A stretch of DNA of 16,658 bases. Origin: Anaerolineales bacterium UBA1136 (GTDB taxonomy: Bacteria; Chloroflexota; Anaerolineae; Anaerolineales; UBA11657). Position numbers and translations under genes: made by a program. Location of the stretch: assembly GCA_002311455.1 (NCBI GenBank), contig DCAJ01000040.1, positions 3,982-20,639 on the forward strand, given 5' to 3'. How positions within the stretch are numbered: the stretch's first letter is position 1; each line of letters begins with the position of its first letter. The notes beneath the pieces were generated by a model. It was given only the letters and a program-made list of their open reading frames with translations, ran no database searches and had not been told where the DNA came from. Positions 7,097 through 13,852 of this stretch are shown here, piece by piece.

Positions 7097-8293
7097 CTAT
7101 ATTGCAACTAACAACCCAGTAACATACATAATCACCATGCCTGTTATCAATCCAGTGGCGTTAAGTATGCTCATTATCCCGTCACGCTGGCGCTGAATTA
7201 GCTTGCAAATCTCGTAGATCACTTGAAATATTGCTCCAGCGCCCACGGACAGGAATAGGGCAGCCCAGAGAGGCGAGTAGGTAAAGCCTCCAATCAATGT
7301 GCCTACGATGGTCGGTCCTCCGGCAATCGCTCCTAAGGCCACGAGATGACTGAGCAAGGGTCTGTCTCTGGAAATGGGGGCTAATATTGCCAAGCCCTCA
7401 GTGGTATTGTGCAGCATGAATCCCAGTACCAAGAAGCCACCCACAGCAATCTCGCCCACAGCGTAGGCCGCTCCGATAGCCAGACCTTCGCCTAGGTTGT
7501 GCATCCCAATGCCAAGTGCGATGAGGTAGCTAAGTACTAAGCGGGAGCGGTTATCTGAGTTGCTGTTGGCGGAGACCCACTTACCGAATGCACCGAGACC
7601 TAAGAAGGTTCCCAGAACACCAGTTGCGATCAAAGTTAGGCCCTTGAAGGCATCCGGTAGCTTCTCAGTAGCTATGTCCAGGGCCTCGGCTACAGTGTCT
7701 ACACCTAGGAATAGTAGCAAACCGATAGTTGAGGCGAGAAGGAAATCGGTCCAGCGGCGCTTGATGCGTCTAAGGAATGGATACCATAATAGACCAATTC
7801 CAACTGGGATCACGCCCACGTAGAGACCTAGCAGGGTAAAAGTACCTAGATAGGTGATGTTGGGTGTGGGGGATAGAGTGGCTACTGCGATCTCACCATT
7901 AAATGTGACCCCTGATTCGGTGATGAGCATGATCTGGTGAGTTTCTCCATCAACCCAGGGATAGTGTATGGTGATGGTTGCCTGTCCTAGACGATGTATG
8001 GTACGCGAAGGCGTAACACTATGACTCCAGTAGGCCTCGTCTACTAACACTTGGGCGACCGTGACCGGGTCAGGACCTCCGTTGACAACTTCGACCTGAA
8101 TTTCCCCCGCCGCAGGTAAGATTATGCGCTGGATACTAAGTTCTTCCAATGGTGGGAAGGCTGCTATGAATACCCCAAGGGGTCCATATGAAAGGAAGGT
8201 CCAAACCAAGGCTGCGAGCAATGCTAATGGTCCTAGCCCTCTAAGCCAGGTTGTGAAACTGATGGTGCCTCTTTTGCCATTAGTGTTAGTCAT
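7097..8293 (-). CDS. ZIP family divalent metal transporter with N-terminal extracytoplasmic domain
   Basis: The protein has 398 residues from the ATG at 8293. Upstream in-frame ATGs would overlap the mco gene and add a non-hydrophobic, unlikely N-terminus, so I place the start 13 bases after the mco stop. Residues ~20-44 form one membrane helix. Residues ~50-140 form a beta-rich domain (EIQVEVVNGGPDPVTV, then ATITIHYPWVDGETHQIML) that would lie outside the cytoplasm. The ZIP core follows with about eight helices and the two metal-site motifs HNLGEG (265-270) and HNTTEG (295-300), in place of the usual HNxPEG/HxxPEG. ZIP proteins import Zn2+, Fe2+ or Mn2+ into the cytoplasm. The substrate cannot be read from the sequence. 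The gene is co-transcribed with the oxidase gene, which suggests coupled oxidation or detoxification and uptake of a metal. Confidence 0.88.
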   Translation of the reverse strand: MTNTNGKRGTISFTTWLRGLGPLALLAALVWTFLSYGPLGVFIAAFPPLEELSIQRIILPAAGEIQVEVVNGGPDPVTVAQVLVDEAYWSHSVTPSRTIHRLGQATITIHYPWVDGETHQIMLITESGVTFNGEIAVATLSPTPNITYLGTFTLLGLYVGVIPVGIGLLWYPFLRRIKRRWTDFLLASTIGLLLFLGVDTVAEALDIATEKLPDAFKGLTLIATGVLGTFLGLGAFGKWVSANSNSDNRSRLVLSYLIALGIGMHNLGEGLAIGAAYAVGEIAVGGFLVLGFMLHNTTEGLAILAPISRDRPLLSHLVALGAIAGGPTIVGTLIGGFTYSPLWAALFLSVGAGAIFQVIYEICKLIQRQRDGIMSILNATGLITGMVIMYVTGLLVAI

Positions 8294-8306
8294 TCTTTTC
8301 GAACAA

Positions 8307-9392
8307 TTAACCTTGCAGTTCAAAGAACCCCATCCAACCCAGTTCGGCGAATTCTGTCTGGTGTGCATGGAACATGTAAGGGCCGGGCTCAAACCCCTCA
8401 AAGTTGAACTCGAGGATGCCGCGCTGAGCCTGGCATTGCATGATAGTATCTACTGTTCGGAGAGTGGGTTCCAAAGTCGTCCCGTGATCGTAGTAATCGA
8501 AAAAATTGGCGTGAAGGTGAAAAGAGTTAATTGGGTCAAACTCAGTAACGTTAATTAAGTATACGCGCTGTAATTGGCCACTACTGATGGGAATCGGCTC
8601 GTTCTGATAGGCAAACGCTACGGTGTTCACAGCATAGATTTCATTTTCGCCGTCAAAATTAGTATCAAAGCCATTCATGATCATGAGCATCTCGTTGACC
8701 ATGCCATTCTCTATGTAAGAATGATTTCGTGACTTAGCGACTTCTCTTCGCGACCCCGTGTACTTGTCGGGATCCGGGTCTATTATGAAAGCTCCGTATA
8801 ACCCTTTGTGAATATGGCGTTTGAGGGGAATGGCATGACAGTGATAGAGGTGACAGCCAAAAGGCGCGGCATCGAATTCGTATATCGTGTGCTCACCTGG
8901 ATTAATAATGCCGGGACCGACACCTGGTACGCCATCCATCTTAGCGCTGTGAATACCATGGAAGTGTATTGTGTGTGGGTGGGTACCAGCGTTAAGGAAA
9001 TTGACCCTAATCCGATCCCCCTCAACGCAACGGAGGGCTGGACCTGGCACACGACCATTGTAAGTCCACGCTGGGAAGAACACACCAGGGACAATTTCCA
9101 GTTCTTTGTCTGTCGCAACGATATAGTATTCCCGCATTACTTGGCCATTGGGCAATTTGCTTACTTGCCCGTAATCCCAATCAGTTAGCAAATCAAGGGG
9201 ATAGAAACCATTAGCTTGGTGGTCGACTTCGCCTACGGCTCCCATTTGACCATGTTCATGCTCTTCACCGGAGATGCTTTGTCTGATACCACTAGTTTTA
9301 GTGTACTTGCGACTCGCCACGGTCGCGCCAGCCAATCCGACTGCGCCAACCGCGCTCGACTTAAGGAAATCTCTCCGTGAAAAGGTGCTCAC
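8307..9392 (-). CDS. TAT-exported two-domain multicopper oxidase
   Basis: The 361-residue protein starts with a twin-arginine signal (SRRDFLK at residues 5-11, then an A/G-rich hydrophobic run). Cupredoxin domain 1 carries THPHTIHFHG (137-146) and YHCHAIPLKRHIHKGLYG (183-200). It thus has the type-1 copper Cys185 and probably His193, with Leu198 at the axial position, plus trinuclear-site His. Domain 2 carries FHLH (291-294) and FHAHQTEF (341-348), with Ala343 where a type-1 Cys would be. This is a two-domain oxidase with type-1 copper only in domain 1, related to two-domain laccases and nitrite-reductase-like proteins. It probably oxidises metal ions or phenolic compounds outside the membrane with O2. 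The GTG at 9392 has AGGAG ten bases upstream. zip follows after 13 bases, so the two form an operon. Confidence 0.9.
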   Translation of the reverse strand: MSTFSRRDFLKSSAVGAVGLAGATVASRKYTKTSGIRQSISGEEHEHGQMGAVGEVDHQANGFYPLDLLTDWDYGQVSKLPNGQVMREYYIVATDKELEIVPGVFFPAWTYNGRVPGPALRCVEGDRIRVNFLNAGTHPHTIHFHGIHSAKMDGVPGVGPGIINPGEHTIYEFDAAPFGCHLYHCHAIPLKRHIHKGLYGAFIIDPDPDKYTGSRREVAKSRNHSYIENGMVNEMLMIMNGFDTNFDGENEIYAVNTVAFAYQNEPIPISSGQLQRVYLINVTEFDPINSFHLHANFFDYYDHGTTLEPTLRTVDTIMQCQAQRGILEFNFEGFEPGPYMFHAHQTEFAELGWMGFFELQG

Positions 9393-9677
9393 TTCTTGTG
9401 CTCTCCTAAGGGCAATATATATGTATTAAGTGACAACTATCAAATCGTGTTCTTAGCGTCCTAAGATTCGGATGAGGTCTAGTCATAATGTAGTGCCCGA
9501 ATGCATCCAACTGCTGTTTCTCGTCAGCTCGAGATTGTAACGGGAACATATTTGCCCAGAGACCATTCTCAGCTCGCTCAAGACATTGATAGTTGACCAT
9601 TTGGCGATGCATTGCCTAGACATTATGAGGGTAATTTTCGCCAAATTTACCAGAACCGGAAAAGATGACTTATAGCG
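9393..9677 (-). other. Long leader between the palindromic promoter and mco
   Basis: If the promoter at 9710-9738 is used, the mco mRNA begins near 9703 and has a leader of about 310 nt. A 68-codon frame (9406-9612) lies in it, but it has no ribosome binding site and no recognisable family. I see no riboswitch class that I could name. A second promoter closer to the GTG (TTGTCA near 9431-9436 with AT-rich DNA after it) is possible but badly spaced. Confidence 0.35.
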
Positions 9678-9717
9678 ATAATAATTCAGTTTAGGTGCAC
9701 CTAAACTGAATTATTAT
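9678..9717. promoter_or_regulatory. Perfect 40-bp palindrome, probable DtxR/MntR-type operator
   Basis: Arms 9678-9697 and 9698-9717 are exact reverse complements with no spacer. The core TTTAGGTGCACCTAAA has the TTAGG/CCTAA half-sites seen in operators of DtxR/IdeR/MntR-family metal repressors. That resemblance is by eye. The -10 of the mco promoter lies inside the right arm, so a bound repressor would block initiation. This fits the downstream oxidase and ZIP genes. The dyad could also form a cruciform or hairpin, but there is no T-run on the minus strand side. Confidence 0.6.
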
Positions 9718-9738
9718 TCAAAAGCAATAAAAAGTCAA
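9710..9738 (-). promoter_or_regulatory. Sigma70-type promoter of the mco-zip operon
   Basis: On the minus strand TTGACT (plus-strand 9733-9738) and AATAAT (9710-9715) are separated by 17 bp, and each matches the consensus at five of six positions. The start point would be near 9703, within the palindrome. Confidence 0.55.
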
Positions 9739-9837
9739 TGGTGACGCTTTCTAGTACTAACCAGAGGGCACAGCGACGGAATAGGGTTAAAGTCGACTAC
9801 GTAGGAAAATTCCACAACTATGACGCGGAAAGCGCTT

Positions 9838-9871
9838 CTTCATCATCTTGGCAAATGGGAAGATGATGAAG
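9838..9871 (-). terminator. 12-bp hairpin downstream of tRNA-Val, possible terminator
   Basis: Arms 9838-9849 (CTTCATCATCTT) and 9860-9871 (AAGATGATGAAG) pair perfectly with a 10-nt loop. The hairpin begins 33 nt after the tRNA 3' end on the minus strand, where a stop would be expected. The stem is GC-poor and no T-run follows, so intrinsic termination is doubtful. Confidence 0.35.
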
Positions 9872-9904
9872 GTTGCCCTACGGCGTGAACCTTGAGGCTT
9901 ACGA

Positions 9905-9978
<74 letters not shown>

Positions 9979-9994
9979 TTGTTGGCGGGCATAG

Positions 9995-10000
9995 ATTATA
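9995..10000 (-). promoter_or_regulatory. -10 element of the tRNA-Val gene
   Basis: TATAAT on the minus strand lies 16 bases before the mature tRNA 5' end, which predicts a short 5' leader for RNase P. No good -35 is visible at 16-18 bp. Read-through from elp3, which ends 49 bases upstream, may also contribute. Confidence 0.45.
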
Positions 10001-10027
10001 TCATCTGGTATATTGCGCATTATTTTC

Positions 10028-11647
10028 TCAATTCTGACTCAATTTCTTTACCATATAAGTTCCAGATAGCTTATAACCTCGAGCCCGATAGTATTCACGA
10101 GTACCAATAGACGCAATCACAGCCATCAAATTATATCCGGATTGGACTACAACTTGTTCCGCTTCGTGCATCAAACGCTTTCCTAATCCACGATGTTGTG
10201 CAGTTCTTCTACATGCACCATTTTTGCCAATTGGAAGAGCCGACCCATACACATGAAGTTCACGAACCAACGCAGCTCCACTAATCTCTCGAATGTTCAG
10301 ATCACTGTCTGACCACGGTAAAGACAGTCGTAAATATCCTGCGAGATGACCATCTTCTGTGTTGAGTGATAGAAAATGCTCTTCACTTGCACTACTCTGA
10401 TAAACTAAATCTTCCAAGCTCAGTTTGTCAGCCAGAACGTCAGTCCCGCGCACTTCTCGACATCGTATACAACCACATCTTTGACCACGTTCTTGCAATT
10501 TCTTTTGTACAACCTGCCTTAGGTTGGAAAGAGTGCTACCAACCACTATGTTTGGCGCAGGTATGTCACGATACACACGGTTAATACGACAGTAGGCTGG
10601 TGTTTTAAGTTTGCATGCTGCCACTAATTCAATCAATACATCATCGCTATAAGGTTGATATTCACCACGCTGCCAATATTCATACAAGTCGGCATTTGCT
10701 AGTAGTGAGCATGGATATATCTTAATCTCATCCGGACGCAAAGACTTGTCGGACCATAACAAATCGTAGTCGCTCCTGTCAATATCTGGAGTTGACCCAA
10801 GTAGATTAGGCATCCAGTGTAACACTATTTTGAATCCAGCTGCCCGCAACGATCTCATAGCCATCTTTGTATCAGATAAACTATGTCCACGCTTATTTAA
10901 GTCAAGTATACTGTCGTGAAGTGATTGAGCACCCAGCTGCACCTTGGTAACACCAAGATTGCGTAACCACGCAATCTCTGAAGCATTTATATGATCGGGA
11001 CGAGTCTCAATCACTAGTCCAACATTACGATGCCAAGCACTTTCGTTCCATAACTGTGCCTGTTGTAATGAATCAGCTTCCTTGCCATTCATAGCATCAA
11101 AGCACCGTTTAACAAACCACTCCTGGTAGTCACGAGGATAACTAGACCATGTTCCACCTAAGATGAGTAACTCTATCTTGTCGACCTCATGACCATTGTC
11201 TCTTAAAGTCGTTATGCGAGCACTCGTTTGATCAAAGGGATCAAATTCATGTTGCTCAGCTCGCATGGCACCAGGTTCATCAGACAAATAACTTTTAGGC
11301 ATTCTTGCGTCTGTCGGACAAAAAATACATTTACCAGGACAGGGGTATGGCTTAGTCAGGACAGTTACAGGAGCAACTCCAGAAATAGTCCGAGTAGGCT
11401 TCATGCGCAAACGCTGAACTAACTTCGGGTCTAGTTGCAATTCCCCATTGTCACATAGATACCGATATGTACGTATTATTAGATTCTTACTGAACACACC
11501 ACTATAATCACGTGAATGGCGACGCAACAAAGCTCCCAACTGCTTTTCATCCAGCATAGGCTGATTCTGTAGATCACGGATTATTTCCATAACTGGCTTA
11601 GCATAAATGCTAACATCTGTGACAAGACGACTTTTAAGAGAATTCAC
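10028..11647 (-). CDS. elp3: Elp3: tRNA wobble-uridine carboxymethylation enzyme (radical SAM + GNAT)
   Basis: The 539-residue protein has the complete Elp3 layout. The radical-SAM part carries the cluster motif CPGKCIFCPTD (Cys103, 107, 110), then LILGGTWSSYP (161-171), ETRPDHIN (214-221) and KVQLGAQSLHD (235-245). A Cys-rich CGCIRCREV (391-399) is the conserved zinc-type linker. The C-terminal GNAT domain has AQHRGLGKRLM (483-493) for acetyl-CoA and GTREYYRARGY (515-525). Elp3 uses acetyl-CoA and SAM to make 5-carboxymethyluridine at tRNA position 34, and stand-alone versions exist in archaea and some bacteria. The GTG start at 11647 lies 7 nt after a -10 element, so the mRNA is predicted to be leaderless. 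A Trm9-like gene diverges 23 bp away, which suggests a joint modification pathway. Confidence 0.95.
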   Translation of the reverse strand: MNSLKSRLVTDVSIYAKPVMEIIRDLQNQPMLDEKQLGALLRRHSRDYSGVFSKNLIIRTYRYLCDNGELQLDPKLVQRLRMKPTRTISGVAPVTVLTKPYPCPGKCIFCPTDARMPKSYLSDEPGAMRAEQHEFDPFDQTSARITTLRDNGHEVDKIELLILGGTWSSYPRDYQEWFVKRCFDAMNGKEADSLQQAQLWNESAWHRNVGLVIETRPDHINASEIAWLRNLGVTKVQLGAQSLHDSILDLNKRGHSLSDTKMAMRSLRAAGFKIVLHWMPNLLGSTPDIDRSDYDLLWSDKSLRPDEIKIYPCSLLANADLYEYWQRGEYQPYSDDVLIELVAACKLKTPAYCRINRVYRDIPAPNIVVGSTLSNLRQVVQKKLQERGQRCGCIRCREVRGTDVLADKLSLEDLVYQSSASEEHFLSLNTEDGHLAGYLRLSLPWSDSDLNIREISGAALVRELHVYGSALPIGKNGACRRTAQHRGLGKRLMHEAEQVVVQSGYNLMAVIASIGTREYYRARGYKLSGTYMVKKLSQN

Positions 11648-11654
11648 AACAACT

Positions 11655-11662
11655 AGTATAAT
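11655..11662. promoter_or_regulatory. Overlapping divergent -10 elements for elp3 and the Trm9-like gene
   Basis: The octamer AGTATAAT contains TATAAT on the plus strand (11657-11662) and TATACT on the minus strand (11655-11660). Each lies 7-8 nt before a GTG codon (11671 plus, 11647 minus). This predicts leaderless transcripts in both directions from a shared, nearly symmetric element. No good -35 is visible on either side. Each would have to lie inside the opposite coding region. Confidence 0.55.
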
Positions 11663-11670
11663 CTACAATC

Positions 11671-12381
11671 GTGAGGACTTCCATAGCCCAAAAACTTCAA
11701 AGTTTGAACTACAAATTCTATAAGCAGCATGCAGCTGATTTCTCTGATTCTCGCAATTACGTTCAACCTGGAATAGTACGTTCGCTAGAAATGCTAAGTC
11801 CTTGCAACTCGCTTTTAGATATTGGATGTGGAAATGGAAGAGCACTAATAGCAGTACATGGCATAGAAAACAAATGTGATTACATCGGAATTGACTTTAG
11901 TGTAGAAATGTTGAGTAATGCACCAATATCTTCTAATACTGCCTTTATTTGCATTGACATAACATCTAATAATTGGACATCAGGATTTCAACAATCATTT
12001 GATGCAATCATATGTTTTTCTGTACTACATCATATCCCTGGACACGACAAACGTTTACAAATACTCAAAGAAATTTACAGCATTCTAAAGCCTGGCGGAC
12101 GCTGCGCAATTTCAGTCTGGCAATTCTTGGAAATCCCTAGATTACGTCTTAAGATTGTGGGGTGGGAGGCAGTGGGACTTACAGAACAATCTGTCGAATA
12201 TAATGATTATTTGATTGATTGGAAACGTGGCGATTATGGAGTTCGATATGTACATCACTTTTCACCAAATTCTTTGATGACTCTGTGCAAACTTGCAGGA
12301 TTCCAGGTGGACGACTCTTTTTATAGCGATGGTCAAAATGGCAACTTGGGCCTATATCTAATGCTTAGCAGACAGCTTTAA
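11671..12381 (+). CDS. Class I SAM-dependent methyltransferase, Trm9/ALKBH8-like
   Basis: The 236-residue protein has a Rossmann methyltransferase fold: motif I LLDIGCGNG (48-56), the acidic residue after strand 2 in IGIDFS (D75), FDAIICFSVLHH (110-121) and LKPGGRCAISVW (139-150). The start YKQHAADFSDSR (17-28) and the block VRYVHHFSPNSL (191-202) near the C-terminus resemble Trm9/ALKBH8 enzymes. Those enzymes methylate the carboxyl of 5-carboxymethyluridine made by Elp3, giving mcm5U. I recall the same Y-x-H-x-F/Y-x3-E/S-L block there, but could not align it. Divergence from elp3 supports the tRNA role. Alternatively it is a generic Methyltransf_11 enzyme. The GTG start at 11671 lies 8 nt after TATAAT, so the mRNA is probably leaderless. 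No Trm112 partner is seen in the window. Confidence 0.8.
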   Translation: MRTSIAQKLQSLNYKFYKQHAADFSDSRNYVQPGIVRSLEMLSPCNSLLDIGCGNGRALIAVHGIENKCDYIGIDFSVEMLSNAPISSNTAFICIDITSNNWTSGFQQSFDAIICFSVLHHIPGHDKRLQILKEIYSILKPGGRCAISVWQFLEIPRLRLKIVGWEAVGLTEQSVEYNDYLIDWKRGDYGVRYVHHFSPNSLMTLCKLAGFQVDDSFYSDGQNGNLGLYLMLSRQL

Positions 12382-12385
12382 ACAG

Positions 12386-12416
12386 CAGACGCGAGTCGGA
12401 GGATAACTCGCGTCTG
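12386..12416 (+). terminator. 11-bp hairpin after the methyltransferase gene
   Basis: CAGACGCGAGT (12386-12396) and ACTCGCGTCTG (12406-12416) pair perfectly around a 9-nt loop, beginning five bases after the stop codon. The GC-rich stem stands out in AT-rich surroundings. No T-run follows, so termination may need other factors, or the hairpin may protect the 3' end. Confidence 0.5.
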
Positions 12417-12662
12417 ACTGAAGGAGAAAATATGTAACTGAACTGTCTCAAGCTACTATAGTAGGATACTGTGAACCTTAAATAACTGCTTGACGAACTA
12501 CCATCGATTACCTGACGCATAGCATACTGAATATTATGTGAATTTGAATGAAACTATTGCTTATGATATTAACAAAACCTAGTTAATAATAGAGATTTTA
12601 TGAAAGAAATACAATGTAAGTAACAATCAAAACTTCATGGAATACTGCAACATAAAATAGTG
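12417..12662. other. AT-rich intergenic stretch
   Basis: No gene or RNA is recognisable in these 246 bases between the ends of the convergent methyltransferase and RodZ-like genes. Confidence 0.5.
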
Positions 12663-13553
12663 TCACTGAGAACTAGAGGGAGCAAGATTTACTGTGTTAG
12701 GTGAAGAGGTAGATTTTGAATTCGGCGAGAAAACCCAAGTCACCACCTCACCAAATTCTCCCATTACACCCTCTTCTCGCTGATTGTAAACCACTCGTAT
12801 ACCTTTGCCGTTCCCAGTCGTTAATGCAATTTGATCATTACCATAATAATCTTGATGATCTCCCATTTGCAATATACCTTGATATTCCAATGCGCCATCC
12901 ACAGTTACTCTTACAAAGGAACGTTGTTCAACTATTACAGTAAGATTAATATCAGAGAAGTTCACTAATGGAGGCAAGTTAGTAGAAGTAATAGACACGT
13001 AACTGAGAAACGTAGAAGTAATGGTGGGACCAAGTATTACAGGTGTAGATACAGCTTGTCTATTGAGCATCGTAATCTTATTTTTTAGATAAGGACTACC
13101 CCAAGCAAAAAATACTATGAGTGACACAACAAGTAAGACAACAATAAATGTTTGCGGATTGATTAACCGCGGCAACGAAAGCAAACTCTTTTGCCCTGCA
13201 CTCATCCTAAACATAGGTTTGGAGTGTGGTAATGCCACATCAGGCCAAAACCTTTGAGAGCTAGTCACTTGTTTCTTAACTCCAAACAACTTTAGAAGCC
13301 CTCTCTTGCTTCGATTTTGCAAAGCCTGATGCAACATTGATATAGTACTATCAGGGTCAAGGTGTACCTGCTGCGCATAGTTGCGCACGAATCCGTATAA
13401 CTGAATATTAGACTGCAATACTCCAATATCTCCCTCTTCTATGGCACTCAAATACTTAATCCTAATACGAGTAACATATTCGAGATCTCTAAGTGACATC
13501 CCGCGCATTTCTCGAGCATGCCGAAGGTAGTCGCCCAATTCAGCAAGTGACAT
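12663..13553 (-). CDS. RodZ-like protein: cytoplasmic HTH, one membrane helix, DUF4115-type C-terminus
   Basis: The 296-residue protein has an N-terminal helix-turn-helix of the HTH_25 type (LGDYLRHAREMRGMSLRDLEYVTRIRIKYLSAIEEGD, 6-42). It continues into QLYGFVRNYAQQVHLDPD (51-68), the usual RodZ continuation in which the domain contacts MreB rather than DNA. A single membrane helix lies at about 136-151. A beta-rich extracytoplasmic region of the DUF4115 type follows (about 204-270: NLTVIVEQRSFVRVTVDG, then LEYQGILQMGD). Such proteins link the actin-like cytoskeleton to the cell wall machinery and influence cell shape. mreB is not in the window, so the role is inferred from architecture. The ATG at 13553 has no clear ribosome binding site. 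The gene lies 300 bases downstream of rplI on the same strand. Confidence 0.85.
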   Translation of the reverse strand: MSLAELGDYLRHAREMRGMSLRDLEYVTRIRIKYLSAIEEGDIGVLQSNIQLYGFVRNYAQQVHLDPDSTISMLHQALQNRSKRGLLKLFGVKKQVTSSQRFWPDVALPHSKPMFRMSAGQKSLLSLPRLINPQTFIVVLLVVSLIVFFAWGSPYLKNKITMLNRQAVSTPVILGPTITSTFLSYVSITSTNLPPLVNFSDINLTVIVEQRSFVRVTVDGALEYQGILQMGDHQDYYGNDQIALTTGNGKGIRVVYNQREEGVMGEFGEVVTWVFSPNSKSTSSPNTVNLAPSSSQ

Positions 13554-13852
13554 GCTTCATACCATAAAAAGCAAATGTACACAGCAAGTATTGTTATACA
13601 TCAACCTATCTATCAATAAATCGATCTATCAATCTATTCATGTAGAGTTTATATTTAAAGGTGGACAAACGACAACTGATGCTGTGCAACAATCCCATTC
13701 CTATAGACAGAATCTAGCATCATTATATATATAACTTATCTGAAGGCAACAGATATTACCTTGGAGACTTCAATACAAAATTACTTGTCTAAGTTGAAAA
13801 ATTAGTCTATTGTTACGGCAATATCTTCTTGATTAACCACTACAAGCCAGGA
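13554..13852. other. Intergenic stretch with short ATCTATCAAT repeats
   Basis: The 299 bases between rplI and the RodZ-like gene are AT-rich. Around 13606-13640 the unit TCTATCAAT or TCTAT recurs several times, as low-complexity sequence. No gene, convincing promoter or terminator hairpin was identified. Confidence 0.5.

Noticed and set aside
8294..8401. Longer zip start at 8401
   Set aside because: It would overlap the end of mco by 95 bases and add 36 residues that merely read the mco tail in another frame. The ATG at 8293 fits the membrane helix and operon spacing.
8808..9188. 126-codon plus-strand frame opposite mco
   Set aside because: It is antisense to the copper-site coding region. 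The sense protein is unambiguous.
9406..9612. 68-codon minus-strand frame just upstream of mco
   Set aside because: No ribosome binding site, no recognised family, and it ends at the mco Shine-Dalgarno. Kept only as part of the long-leader observation.
13606..13640. TCTATCAAT repeats as a possible CRISPR or iteron array
   Set aside because: The units are short, irregular and few, without spacers, so this is ordinary low-complexity AT-rich DNA.
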